Assembly (NCBI RefSeq): GCF_021504595.1
Contig: NZ_JACSGT010000002.1
Coordinates: forward strand, 124,001 to 188,000
From: Chryseobacterium indicum
GTDB taxonomy: Bacteria > Bacteroidota > Bacteroidia > Flavobacteriales > Weeksellaceae
Length of the DNA stretch: 64,000 nt
Reading direction: 5' to 3'
Both the position numbers and the translations under genes were made by a program. Shown here in pieces: positions 18,889 through 27,874 of this stretch. The notes under the pieces were generated by a model. That model had not been told where the DNA came from. It ran no database searches and saw only the letters and a list, made by a program, of their open reading frames with translations. Position 1 is the stretch's first letter; each line of letters opens with the position of its first letter.

Positions 18889-20220
18889 ATGTATAGTTTT
18901 TCACCAAAATTAAAATCAACTTCTATAATCCTTCTTGTTGTAGGTTTAGTTCTTTTTGCTGTTGGTTTCTTTATGAATAAAGGAATTACTACTGAAAAAA
19001 TAGAACACATGATGGAAGCGGTTCATGCTTCTGGTCATACAGCTCCTACGCATTCTAGTGAAATGGTAGGACCTCAGGATCACGCAGCTCACCTTGAGCA
19101 TGCTACTCTTCAGGTTCACAACCAGCCTTTAGCGGCAATACATTTTGTAGCTGTATTTTTCTTTGGAGTAAGCTGCTGCGTATTATTCTTCTATTCTATT
19201 CAGCACGCTGCACACGCAGGTTGGCCAATTATCATTACAAGAGTAATGGAAGCTATTGCTTCTTATATTCCTTACGGTGGTGCTATTCTAATCATTCTAA
19301 TGATTTTAAACATCACTCACCAAGGTCACCTTTTCCATTGGATGGATCCGGAATTGACAGACCCAAATTCTGCTCATTTCGATGTGATCTTATTTGAAAA
19401 AAGAATTTTCTTAAATATCCCTTTCTATGCAGTAAGAACTTTCATCTACGTATTAGGAGCTTCTTTCTTCGCTTGGAAACTGAAAGCTCAGTCTAAAAAA
19501 GTAGACGAAACAAAATCAAGAGTAGAATATCAAATGCTTTACAGATGGGCAGTAGGATATATCGCATTCTTCGGTTTTGCTTCTGCAGCCTGGGCTTGGG
19601 ACTGGTTGATGTCTATTGATCCTCACTGGTATTCTACTATGTATATTTGGTATTCAATGGTAAGCTGCCTTTCAAGTGGTATTGCGGTAATCATTCTTCT
19701 AAGTGTTTATTTAAAGAAAAACGGATTCCTTCCACAGTTCAATGATAACCACTTACATGATTTAGGAGTATTCCTATTTGCAACAAGTATGCTTTGGACG
19801 TATACATGGTTTGCACAGTTCATGTTATACTGGTACGCAAACATTCCGGAAGAGGTTAACTATTTCTTTGGAAGATTCCAGCATTACTCTCCTACTTTCT
19901 TACCAATGCTTATTGTAAACTTCTTATTACCATTATTGGTATTGGTGAGCAGCAGCATCAAGAGAAACTACAAAGTGGTTACAACAATGGCAGTAGTCGT
20001 AATTTGTGGTCACATCTTAGATTACTTCAATATGGTAATGCCGGGAACAGTAGGACCATACTGGAAAACTCCTGAAGTATTTATCCTGATCTTAGGAGCA
20101 ATCTTATTCGTAGTTGGATTATTTATGTTCACTGTGCTTTCAGCACTATCTAAACTTAAACTGATCCCTACAGGTAACCCTTACCTACACGAATCTGAAA
20201 TTTATGAATATCCTTTCTAA
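18889..20220 (+). CDS. actF: Alternative complex III subunit F, integral membrane
   Basis: 443 residues with about ten transmembrane helices and His-rich first loop (HASGHTAPTHSSEM...HAAHLEH). The ActF signature regions FGFASAAWAWDWLMSIDPHWYSTMYIWY and TYTWFAQFMLYWYANIPEE are clear. ActF is the second NrfD-like subunit of ACIII. It is the last gene of the operon and a strong terminator follows 24 nt downstream, so no cytochrome oxidase genes are co-transcribed from this window. Confidence 0.92.
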   Translation: MYSFSPKLKSTSIILLVVGLVLFAVGFFMNKGITTEKIEHMMEAVHASGHTAPTHSSEMVGPQDHAAHLEHATLQVHNQPLAAIHFVAVFFFGVSCCVLFFYSIQHAAHAGWPIIITRVMEAIASYIPYGGAILIILMILNITHQGHLFHWMDPELTDPNSAHFDVILFEKRIFLNIPFYAVRTFIYVLGASFFAWKLKAQSKKVDETKSRVEYQMLYRWAVGYIAFFGFASAAWAWDWLMSIDPHWYSTMYIWYSMVSCLSSGIAVIILLSVYLKKNGFLPQFNDNHLHDLGVFLFATSMLWTYTWFAQFMLYWYANIPEEVNYFFGRFQHYSPTFLPMLIVNFLLPLLVLVSSSIKRNYKVVTTMAVVVICGHILDYFNMVMPGTVGPYWKTPEVFILILGAILFVVGLFMFTVLSALSKLKLIPTGNPYLHESEIYEYPF

Positions 20221-20243
20221 GGAATTTGTAACAACATAAAAAG

Positions 20244-20277
20244 AAAAAAGACTGATTGTAATGATCAGTCTTTTTTT
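20244..20277 (+). terminator. Terminator of the act operon
   Basis: A 13-bp perfect stem (20244-20256 with 20264-20276) ending in a T-run. Confidence 0.9.
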
Positions 20278-20373
20278 ATGCACTAAAAATTAAAACTGTC
20301 CTGCAGCCTTTCTGAATTTTAATTGTCTTAAACTGAGAATGATTTAACTAAAAAAACATTAATTGTATCAATC

Positions 20374-21387
20374 ATGAAGAAAAATCTACTGTTATTATTT
20401 TTAACAATCGTTGTAAATTTTTTGAATGCACAAAGCATTACTTTCATTTCGGAAAAAACCAATAAACCACTTCCTAAGATTTCGGTGTTTGGGAAAGACG
20501 GAAGTATTGTAGCCTACTCTGATATTGATGGAAAAATAGACAAACAATCCATAAAACCGGATCAGGAAAAGTTTCAGCTCATCTACGATAATATGTCTGT
20601 TGCTACTTTGTCCTATGCAGATTTCGACAAAGAAATCATTAAAGTGGATGACAGAATAAAAGATATCGAACGTGTGATCATAAAAAATAATAAACCCGCA
20701 AAATATATTTTTGTAAAAGGAAACTTTAACTCTTACGTTACCGTAAACAATAAGTTAAACTGCTACACAGACGGAATCATTACTTACATTTTTGATAATG
20801 AAACAAAAAAACTGAAAAGTGCCGATGTAGAACAATACAGAGCATTCAGGATTGAAGACAAAAATGTTGATAAAAAATTGACAGCATCCTTTGATTATGG
20901 CAGAATAATGAATGTACCTGAGATGAAAGACGTTGGAAATATTCAGGAATTTAAAAAAAGAAATGCCGTCATTAAAGAACTGAAAGGTGACCGAAAAGAT
21001 CAGATCGAAATTGCTCACAGTGCTTTACAGGAAAAAGAAGTAAACTTTTTAGGATACCGTTTTTACGATGTAAGAGTAATCTCAAATGCTTCTTACGAAA
21101 AAGAAAGCAATAAAACCTTAAGAGATCTTCTGGAATTTAACGATATTCGATTTATCAAATTAAAGCACAAAAGTGAGCCGGAGTACAACCAGTTGATCTA
21201 TTACAGCAATTTTTATCCTGTGGAAATAGAATTCAGAAATGATAAAGATATCGAAAGTGTAAATTTGAATACCAATAAAAGCAGCTATACTACAAAATAC
21301 TGGGAAGATTCATCTTTTCCGAATATGCAGACTGTTTTCAGTTCATTTTTCAGAGATCAGCTAAAAGAACAACAAAATAAAAAATAA
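20374..21387 (+). CDS. Secreted protein of unknown function
   Basis: 337 residues with a signal peptide (MKKNLLLLFLTIVVNFLNAQ). The first 60 mature residues (ITFISEKTNKPLPKISVFGKDGS..YSDIDGKID) resemble a carboxypeptidase-regulatory-like beta domain, common at the start of Bacteroidota envelope proteins. The rest is polar with no motif I recognise and lacks a type IX sorting tail. It stands alone behind the act terminator. The family name is not assigned. Confidence 0.6.
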   Translation: MKKNLLLLFLTIVVNFLNAQSITFISEKTNKPLPKISVFGKDGSIVAYSDIDGKIDKQSIKPDQEKFQLIYDNMSVATLSYADFDKEIIKVDDRIKDIERVIIKNNKPAKYIFVKGNFNSYVTVNNKLNCYTDGIITYIFDNETKKLKSADVEQYRAFRIEDKNVDKKLTASFDYGRIMNVPEMKDVGNIQEFKKRNAVIKELKGDRKDQIEIAHSALQEKEVNFLGYRFYDVRVISNASYEKESNKTLRDLLEFNDIRFIKLKHKSEPEYNQLIYYSNFYPVEIEFRNDKDIESVNLNTNKSSYTTKYWEDSSFPNMQTVFSSFFRDQLKEQQNKK

Positions 21388-21412
21388 AATCCTCTATTAA
21401 TAATGGTTTTAT

Positions 21413-21420
21413 TATTTTTG
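21413..21420 (+). promoter_or_regulatory. -7 box (TATTTTTG), decides the start of the lipoprotein gene
   Basis: Lies 17 nt before the ATG at 21438 and overlaps the GTG at 21420, which therefore cannot be the start of a transcript made from this promoter. Confidence 0.6.
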
Positions 21421-21437
21421 TGGTAAACCGAAAAAAA

Positions 21438-22637
21438 ATGAAAAAGTTTTCTTTTCTACTAATTTTCAGCCTGTTGCTTTTTACAGCATGCAAGAAAGAT
21501 CATGTAGATGCTACCAATACTAAAACTTTGCAGTCGAGTATCAATGATATGACGACAAGTTTACCTACTATTAAGCAAATTAAATTTAACGAAGCGCTCT
21601 ACATCCTTAAAACTTTTGGAGTGGAAGCTGATGGCGATGTTGCCGAACTGAAAGCTTTAGGACAGTTGATTGACGGTAAAAAAGTGCCGGAAATTATGGC
21701 AATGGCAGATCAGGTAGCCCAAAAAAACGGAATCGAATGGGCAAGTACAGCTCCACCGTCATTAGGAGAAATGAATATCTTCGGAAATGAAAAAGCTAAA
21801 GAAAGCGATTCTAATGACGTAAAAGCCAATTCATTGAGCATTACCACAAGACCGACAGGAGATGACGGAACCGGAGCTCCTACTGCGCTTCAGATTGTTC
21901 CGAGATTAGTTGATAATGCCGGAAATCCTGTATCCTTTACAGGAGCTGGTCTGGAAGCAACGCTGGAAGTGTTCAGCAACGGAATAAAGCTTTCTACGGC
22001 TAAAAATTTAATGCAGGATAATAACTTCAAAGGATTTAATTTAAAATTCTCTTCACTTCCTGCAGCTAAGGTTGTTGATAATAAAATCGATATCACGGTT
22101 TCTGTAAAAACAACTGCGAAAACTTTCAAAATGACAAAAATCGGACTGGATGTTAATCCTCTTTTACTGAAAGTTCCGGCTGCTCCGAAAGTAGATTCAA
22201 CAGCGGTTATTCAGGATCCTGCCGTAATCGATCCGAACAACCCGAATGTGACTGTTCCTTCTGCAACAGATCCGAATGCAACAGCTCCAACAACTCCTGC
22301 AGCACCTAAACAACCGGCTGCAGATCCAAAAAGCACGGTTTCAGGATTTTTAAATAACGTAAGCGCTCAAAACTTAAAAGCTGCATACAATTCTGCAAGT
22401 AACCCGAATTGGGGAAGTTATGAGTCGTTCTCGAACCCGACTTCAGGATTTGGTTCGGTGAAAAATGTAAGCGTAAAAAACATCACCACCAATGCTTCCA
22501 ATGCAACTTCTGCAAGTGTAAATGCAACGTATGATGTAACGGATAAAAGTGGAAAAACAACATCTCTGAAAGCAACTTTCGGACTTAAAAATGTAAACGG
22601 AGACTGGAAAATTTCCAGCTACAAAATCAATCCGTAA
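21438..22637 (+). CDS. Lipoprotein with C-terminal NTF2-like domain
   Basis: About 399 residues from ATG 21438, with a lipoprotein signal (FSLLLFTAC, Cys17). Three parts can be seen: an N-terminal helical region (to about 110), a beta-rich middle (about 150-250: ALQIVPRLVDNAGNPVSFTG), and a Pro/Ala/Asn-rich linker (PNNPNVTVPSATDPNATAP). A C-terminal region of about 100 residues (SGFLNNVSAQNLKAAYN..WKISSYKINP) looks like a DUF4878/NTF2-like fold. Function is unknown. It is 3 nt upstream of apt and probably co-transcribed. Confidence 0.6.
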   Translation: MKKFSFLLIFSLLLFTACKKDHVDATNTKTLQSSINDMTTSLPTIKQIKFNEALYILKTFGVEADGDVAELKALGQLIDGKKVPEIMAMADQVAQKNGIEWASTAPPSLGEMNIFGNEKAKESDSNDVKANSLSITTRPTGDDGTGAPTALQIVPRLVDNAGNPVSFTGAGLEATLEVFSNGIKLSTAKNLMQDNNFKGFNLKFSSLPAAKVVDNKIDITVSVKTTAKTFKMTKIGLDVNPLLLKVPAAPKVDSTAVIQDPAVIDPNNPNVTVPSATDPNATAPTTPAAPKQPAADPKSTVSGFLNNVSAQNLKAAYNSASNPNWGSYESFSNPTSGFGSVKNVSVKNITTNASNATSASVNATYDVTDKSGKTTSLKATFGLKNVNGDWKISSYKINP

Positions 22638-22640
22638 AAA

Positions 22641-23177
22641 ATGGCATCACAGCAGCTTATCACAAAACTGGAAGAAACCATTGAAAATATACCTGATTTT
22701 CCGATTCCGGGGATTCAGTTTAAGGATATCTCTCCTATTTTCCTAAACCCGAAACTGTATGAAGAGGTGATTACAGATCTGGTACAATTCAGCAAAGGAA
22801 AAGTGGATGCAGTATGCGGAATTGAAAGCAGGGGATATCTTTTCGGGATTGCCATCGCCGTTGCATTAGAAGTTCCTTTTATTTTAATCCGAAAAGCTGG
22901 AAAACTTCCACCACCCGTTATTTCAGAAGAATATGATCTCGAATATGGAAGTGCTGTGATTGAAACCCGTGAAGGACAGTTAAAATCCGGACAAAGAGTT
23001 TTGATTCATGATGATCTTTTAGCAACCGGAGGAACAACTGAAGCTGCCGCTAAATTGGTTGAAAAACAAGGCGCAACCGTTTCCCAATTCAGTTTCCTAA
23101 TTGGATTAAAAGATTTAAAAGGCAAAGAAAAACTGAAAAAGTTTAATGCAGAAATCTATCATATTTTAGAATATTAA
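22641..23177 (+). CDS. apt: Adenine phosphoribosyltransferase
   Basis: 178 residues, the normal length. IPDFPIPGIQFKDISPIF at the N-terminus, GIESRGYLFG, and the PRPP-binding loop VLIHDDLLATGGTTEAA are diagnostic. Salvages adenine to AMP using PRPP. It follows the lipoprotein gene by 3 nt. Confidence 0.96.
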   Translation: MASQQLITKLEETIENIPDFPIPGIQFKDISPIFLNPKLYEEVITDLVQFSKGKVDAVCGIESRGYLFGIAIAVALEVPFILIRKAGKLPPPVISEEYDLEYGSAVIETREGQLKSGQRVLIHDDLLATGGTTEAAAKLVEKQGATVSQFSFLIGLKDLKGKEKLKKFNAEIYHILEY

Positions 23178-23191
23178 ACTGAACAAAATAT

Positions 23192-23289
23192 AGATGCTTC
23201 GACAAGCTCAGCATGACAACGCTAATAATTTAACGTTACATCAATACATACAGTATTAGAGATGTCATGCTGAGCTTGTCGAAGCATCT
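23192..23289. repeat. Long perfect inverted repeat (27-bp arms), REP/terminator-like
   Basis: The arm at 23192-23218 is the exact reverse complement of 23263-23289, separated by 44 nt, and the right arm is followed by five T. Core arm sequence: CTTCGACAAGCTCAGCATGA. It sits in the apt-TPR gap and could act as a transcription terminator for apt. Its length and GC contrast with the local DNA suggest a dispersed repeat. Confidence 0.85.
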
Positions 23290-23390
23290 TTTTTAGTAAA
23301 TTCACGATTCATAATTAACAATTCTACTTGATTAATTCAAATAAAATCAACAATACACACAAAGTATTTTGTAAATCATTCAGAAACAAT

Positions 23391-23398
23391 TAAATTTG
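23391..23398 (+). promoter_or_regulatory. -7 box (TAAATTTG) for the TPR-ribH pair
   Basis: TAnnTTTG match 22 nt before the ATG at 23420. Confidence 0.6.
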
Positions 23399-23419
23399 CA
23401 TTTCAATTTTTAATAATTT

Positions 23420-24115
23420 ATGGCAAAAATTACAAACGAGCAGGAAGGTAAAGAAACTGTTGAGTTTTTTAAAGATCTTGACAGAGAAGCTTTAAACACA
23501 GAAAGGTTCCTTGAGAAATATTCAAAACCTTTGGGAATTGTTTTCGGACTACTTATTTTAGGAGTTCTTGGCTTCTTCGGTTACAAGCAATTTGTTGTAA
23601 CTCCTAAAAATGCAGAAGCTGTAAAAAGTTTCCTGGCTGCTCAGAAAAATCTTGCTGACGGTAAAGATAAAGAGGCTTTAGGCGGAAAATCTGCTGCAAA
23701 TCCGGGTTTCTTAGGAACGTATAACGAATATTCTGCAACCAACGTAGGAAAGCTTTCTGCTTACAACGCTGGTCTGGTGAAATTCAAAGAAGGTAAATTT
23801 CAGGAAGCTTATGATCTTTTAGATAGTTTTTCATCCGACAACAAAACATTGATGGCAATGAAATACGGAGCAATGGCAGATGCAAAATCCGGTCTTAACA
23901 AAAATGATGAAGCCCTTCAGTTATTAGACAAAGCGGCTTCAGCTTCAGACGATCCTTACACAACGTATTATTTTACGAGAAAAGCCGGTATCTTAGCTTT
24001 AGGATTAAAGAAAAATGCAGAAGCTAAAAAGTATTTTGCAACAATTGACGAAAAATATCAGGACTACGACAACGGAATGTCTGATTCTTATATTGAAATG
24101 ACTAAATATTACTAA
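23420..24115 (+). CDS. Membrane-anchored tetratricopeptide (YfgM-like) protein
   Basis: 231 residues. One transmembrane segment near 38-58 (PLGIVFGLLILGVLGFFGYKQF) follows a cytoplasmic tail, and the rest is helical repeats (SAYNAGLVKFKEGKFQEAYDLLDSF, MAMKYGAMADAKSGLNKNDEALQLLDKA) of TPR type. Topology and length match YfgM-like proteins, which associate with the Sec translocon or chaperones at the periplasmic face; that role is by analogy only. Placed 4 nt before ribH. Confidence 0.7.
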   Translation: MAKITNEQEGKETVEFFKDLDREALNTERFLEKYSKPLGIVFGLLILGVLGFFGYKQFVVTPKNAEAVKSFLAAQKNLADGKDKEALGGKSAANPGFLGTYNEYSATNVGKLSAYNAGLVKFKEGKFQEAYDLLDSFSSDNKTLMAMKYGAMADAKSGLNKNDEALQLLDKAASASDDPYTTYYFTRKAGILALGLKKNAEAKKYFATIDEKYQDYDNGMSDSYIEMTKYY

Positions 24116-24118
24116 ACA

Positions 24119-24637
24119 ATGGCAACAGTTAATCTTTCTGATTACAAGCCACTTAACATAACCAATGCCGATGATTTTTCTATCGGCATTGTTTTTTCTG
24201 AGTGGAATGATTTTGTAACCTACAATCTTCGTGATGCAGCTCTGGAAATCCTTCAAAAAGAAGGAGTAAAATCTGAAAAAATCTCTCTTTTTCCGGTTCC
24301 GGGAGCTTTTGAGTTAAGCTACGCAAGTATGCAGCTTTGTAAAGAGCGAAAATTTGACGCAGTAATTGCGATCGGATGTGTGATCCGTGGAGAAACGCCT
24401 CATTTCGATTACGTTTGTTCGGCGGTTGCACAGGGAATTAAAGATTGTAATGTTCTCACAGATACTCCGACTATTTTCTGTGTTTTAACGGACGATACAA
24501 AAGAGCAGTCGATTGCAAGAAGCGGCGGCGATCTTGGAAACAAAGGGGTTGAAGCAGCAGTTACGGCTTTGCAGATGATTGATTTTAAAAAGAATCTTTC
24601 GGGCAGAAAAGGGAACATCGGATTTGGGAATTCATAA
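24119..24637 (+). CDS. ribH: 6,7-dimethyl-8-ribityllumazine synthase
   Basis: 172 residues. Family motifs FSEWNDFVTYNLRDAALEIL, VPGAFELSYASMQL, IAIGCVIRGETPHFDYVC (catalytic His region), and DTPTIFCVLTDDTKEQSIARSGGDLGNKG are all present. Catalyses the penultimate step of riboflavin synthesis. Likely an operon with the TPR gene; a terminator follows. Confidence 0.96.
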   Translation: MATVNLSDYKPLNITNADDFSIGIVFSEWNDFVTYNLRDAALEILQKEGVKSEKISLFPVPGAFELSYASMQLCKERKFDAVIAIGCVIRGETPHFDYVCSAVAQGIKDCNVLTDTPTIFCVLTDDTKEQSIARSGGDLGNKGVEAAVTALQMIDFKKNLSGRKGNIGFGNS

Positions 24638-24660
24638 TTTTCTGAAGTGAAAAATATTTA

Positions 24661-24690
24661 AAAAGGACTATTCTTCAATAGTTCTTTTTT
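24661..24690 (+). terminator. Terminator after ribH
   Basis: A 12-bp stem with one G-U pair (24661-24672 with 24677-24688) and a TTTT tail. Confidence 0.8.
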
Positions 24691-24766
24691 TGTCCCAGAA
24701 AGTTATCTCCCGAATATTATATTGTGGTATTTTTAAAAATTATGCGCTCAAATAATATTCAATACT

Positions 24767-24774
24767 TATTTTTG
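24767..24774 (+). promoter_or_regulatory. -7 box (TATTTTTG) for the LTA-synthase-like gene
   Basis: TAnnTTTG match 26 nt before the ATG at 24801. Confidence 0.6.
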
Positions 24775-24800
24775 TAAGAATTCATATTCAAATCATAACA

Positions 24801-26885
24801 ATGTTTGTTCAGAAAACAAAACCATTCCTTTATTTAGGAATCTTTTACCTTATCATTTCTTTAATCATAAGGATTGTATTTTTCTTCCATCCCATTACCA
24901 CAGCCAGTTTTGGAGTGTTTGAAGTGTTAAAAATAATTTTGGTGGGTGCTCTCAATGATGCTTTGGTTTTTATTTTAGCCAGCACCTTTTTAGCCCTCTA
25001 TTTTTTATTTCTATCCAATTCAAAATATCAGAAACCTTACGGACAGATCATTTTGGGAATTTTAGTCCTCTTTTTTCTGTACATCCTTCTGATTCCTAAC
25101 AATATTTTCAAACAATACGGCGGCTCGGTTGCAGAAATCGCGCTGGCTTTTATCGGCTTAAAAATTATCTGCTTCGCATTAATGCTTTTCCTTCCGAAAC
25201 AACGTTTGAAAATACGGAATGTACTTTATTTCATAACGCTTTTTCTGTACGTTCTACTCATCGTATTCAACGCAGTAAGCGAATATTTCTTCTATAACGA
25301 ATTCGGACTGAGATATAATTTCATCGCGGTAGATTATCTCATTTACACCAATGAAGTAATAGGAAACATCATGGAAAGTTATCCGGTGGTTCCTCTTTTC
25401 TCAGTAATTTTTATTGTAACACTCTCGATCACATTTTTCATTTTTAAAAGAACTAAAAAAGAGCTTTTGGATCTTCCGGATCTGAAGCAGAAATTTATTT
25501 TACTGGGATCGTTTATTCTTTTGATTGGAGTAAGCTTATTTGGATTAAATTTCACTACAAAAATGAAAGGAAGCAGTGTTTTTGAAGAAGAAATTCAGGC
25601 AAACGGTCTTCCGAAATTCTATTGGGCATTTACCCACAACGAGCTGGATTACTTCCAGTTTTACCCTGAAATCAATCAGAGTCAGGCGGAAAAAAACTTT
25701 TTAAGCCAGTTTACTCCACCTGTCCTGAAAAGAAATATTGTTTCTGCAGAACCGGAACTGAAAAAAAATGTGGTCTTAATTTCTATTGAAAGTTTATCCG
25801 CAGATTTTTTAGCACATTATGGAAATACACAGAAAATCACTCCTTTTTTAGACAGTTTAGCCGATAAATCATTAATGTTTACCAATCTTTACGCTACCGG
25901 AAACAGAACCGTCCGCGGTCTGGAAGCCTTAACGCTCTGCATTCCTCCTACTGCCGGAGAAAGCATTATTAAAAGAGAGAACAACAAAAATAAATTTACC
26001 ACAGGAAGTGTTTTCAAATCAAAAGGATATGATGTGAAATTTTTGTACGGTGGATACAGCTATTTCGACAATATGCAGGATTTCTATGCAGGAAACGGGT
26101 ATGATATTGTCGACAGAAATAATTTCAAGCCGGAAGAAATTACGTTTGCAAACGTTTGGGGCGTTGCCGATGAAGATATGGCAAAAAAAGCCATACAAAC
26201 CATGAATGCCGAAGCAAAATCCGGAAAGCCTTTCTTCAATCACTGGATGACGGTTTCCAATCACAGACCTTTTACCTATCCTGAAGGAAAAATTGATATC
26301 CCCGGAAATGCAAAATCCCGTGAAGGCGGTGTAAAATACACAGATTATGCTTTGAAAAAGTTTTTCGAAATGGCTAAAAAACAGGACTGGTATAAAAACA
26401 CGGTCTTCGTTATCATTGCAGATCATTGCGCTTCCAGTGCAGGAGACACAGAACTTCCGATGGATAAATACCGAATTCCTGCGATGGTTTTCTCGGAAGG
26501 ATTTATCCAGCCGCAGAAATTTACGCAGACGATGTCTCAGATTGATGTGATGCCTACTGTTTTCGGTTTACTGAACTTCAGTTATCAGTCGAAATTTTTA
26601 GGACAGGACGTTTTCAGCAAAGAATTTCAGCCGAAAGCTTATGTTGCAACCTATCAGGATTTAGGATTTGTGAAGGACAATTATTTAACGGTTATTTCTC
26701 CTGTAAGAAAGGTTAAGCAATACGCTCTGGTACAGCAGAAAAACAATCTTGCTCCGGAATTTAATATTTATTTTGATGAAAATCCTTTAAAAGAAAAGGA
26801 ACAGAATAAGCCGATGGTGGATGCAACGATTTCAGCGTATCAGTCGACTTCTTTCTGGCTGAAAAAAAATCAGCTGAATCGATAA
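24801..26885 (+). CDS. LTA synthase family sulfatase-fold membrane protein
   Basis: 694 residues. Five to six transmembrane helices occupy the first 260 residues. An extracytoplasmic sulfatase-type domain follows (from about 320: KKNVVLISIESLSADFLAHYGN with metal-binding Glu, ATGNRTVRGLEALTLC with candidate nucleophile Thr, WGVADEDM, FVIIADHCAS with the Asp-His pair). The family transfers glycerol-phosphate or phosphoethanolamine-type groups to envelope lipids or glycans. Gram-negative Bacteroidota lack classical LTA, so the acceptor here is unknown. Monogenic with its own promoter. Confidence 0.85.
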   Translation: MFVQKTKPFLYLGIFYLIISLIIRIVFFFHPITTASFGVFEVLKIILVGALNDALVFILASTFLALYFLFLSNSKYQKPYGQIILGILVLFFLYILLIPNNIFKQYGGSVAEIALAFIGLKIICFALMLFLPKQRLKIRNVLYFITLFLYVLLIVFNAVSEYFFYNEFGLRYNFIAVDYLIYTNEVIGNIMESYPVVPLFSVIFIVTLSITFFIFKRTKKELLDLPDLKQKFILLGSFILLIGVSLFGLNFTTKMKGSSVFEEEIQANGLPKFYWAFTHNELDYFQFYPEINQSQAEKNFLSQFTPPVLKRNIVSAEPELKKNVVLISIESLSADFLAHYGNTQKITPFLDSLADKSLMFTNLYATGNRTVRGLEALTLCIPPTAGESIIKRENNKNKFTTGSVFKSKGYDVKFLYGGYSYFDNMQDFYAGNGYDIVDRNNFKPEEITFANVWGVADEDMAKKAIQTMNAEAKSGKPFFNHWMTVSNHRPFTYPEGKIDIPGNAKSREGGVKYTDYALKKFFEMAKKQDWYKNTVFVIIADHCASSAGDTELPMDKYRIPAMVFSEGFIQPQKFTQTMSQIDVMPTVFGLLNFSYQSKFLGQDVFSKEFQPKAYVATYQDLGFVKDNYLTVISPVRKVKQYALVQQKNNLAPEFNIYFDENPLKEKEQNKPMVDATISAYQSTSFWLKKNQLNR

Positions 26886-26966
26886 ATATTTTGAAAATAT
26901 CATAATCCGCACAAAAATTGTATGGTTTAAATTTTTAAATTTACCAACAAATAAAAAATACAAACT

Positions 26967-27818
26967 ATGAGATGGACGGACGACAGAGGCGGTAATGTGG
27001 AAGACAGACGCGGACTTGGCGGCGGAGCCGTTGTAGGAGGCGGACTGGGAACGCTTATTATTGCTGCAATTATATTCTTTCTGGGAGGTGATCCTTCCTC
27101 GATTCTTTCTTCGGGAGCAGGTTCCGGATCTCCGAGAACGGAGCAGAGAGAACTGACTGCGGAAGACAAAAAAATCGGAGAAATGGTAGACATGATGGGA
27201 AAATGGAACATCACTACTTGGGATCAGGTTTTTCAGGAAAACGGAATGCAGTATACTCCACCGAAAATTATCCTTTTTTCGGAAACCACACAATCCGGCT
27301 GCGGAGTGGCACAGTCTGCAATGGGACCATTTTACTGTCCTGCAGATCAGTCTGTTTATATGGACATGAGTTTTTTTAATGAACTTCAGCAGAGATTCGG
27401 CGCTAAAGTAACGGAATTTACGGTAGCGTATGTTTTGGCACATGAAGTGGGACATCATGTTCAGACGCTTTTAGGAACAACGCAAAAAGTGGATCAGCTA
27501 CGAAGAAGCGGACAGTATTCTGAAGCAGAAATGAACAGAGTTTCTGTTGCCACAGAACTTCAGGCAGATTTTTACGCAGGAGTGTGGGCAAGAAGAACAG
27601 ATGCTGAAAAGCACATTTTGGAACCCGGAGATATTCAGTCGGCTATTGAAGCGGCCGAAGCGGTAGGTGATGATAATATCCAGAGAAGATCACAGGGATA
27701 CGTTAATCAGGAAAGTTTTACGCACGGATCCTCCGCGCAGCGTAAAGAATGGTTTATGAAAGGATACAACACCGGAGACATCCGACAGGGAGATACTTTC
27801 AACCAGCTTTTGAAATAA
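26967..27818 (+). CDS. ypfJ: Neutral zinc metallopeptidase (YpfJ/KPN_00809 family)
   Basis: 283 residues. N-terminal MRWTDDRGGNVEDRRG and a Gly-rich stretch precede one membrane segment (about 29-48). The zincin motif AHEVGHHVQ (HExxH) lies near residue 156, CGVAQSAMGPFYCPADQSVYMD upstream, and the third ligand region ELQADFYAGVWA downstream. Active site looks complete. Substrates of this family are unknown. Convergent with the GLPGLI gene, with a shared terminator. Confidence 0.9.
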   Translation: MRWTDDRGGNVEDRRGLGGGAVVGGGLGTLIIAAIIFFLGGDPSSILSSGAGSGSPRTEQRELTAEDKKIGEMVDMMGKWNITTWDQVFQENGMQYTPPKIILFSETTQSGCGVAQSAMGPFYCPADQSVYMDMSFFNELQQRFGAKVTEFTVAYVLAHEVGHHVQTLLGTTQKVDQLRRSGQYSEAEMNRVSVATELQADFYAGVWARRTDAEKHILEPGDIQSAIEAAEAVGDDNIQRRSQGYVNQESFTHGSSAQRKEWFMKGYNTGDIRQGDTFNQLLK

Positions 27819-27841
27819 TTATTTAAATCGGCAAAATAAAA

Positions 27842-27868
27842 AACCCTGAAGAACGAATCTTCAGGGTT
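27842..27868. terminator. Bidirectional terminator
   Basis: An 11-bp perfect stem (27842-27852 with 27858-27868), T-rich on both outgoing strands, between convergent genes. Confidence 0.85.
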
Positions 27869-27874
27869 AATTTT

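Noticed and set aside
26832..27458. 208-codon minus-strand frame opposite the YpfJ gene
   Set aside because: Cys/Ser/Arg-rich antisense shadow of a clear zinc peptidase gene.
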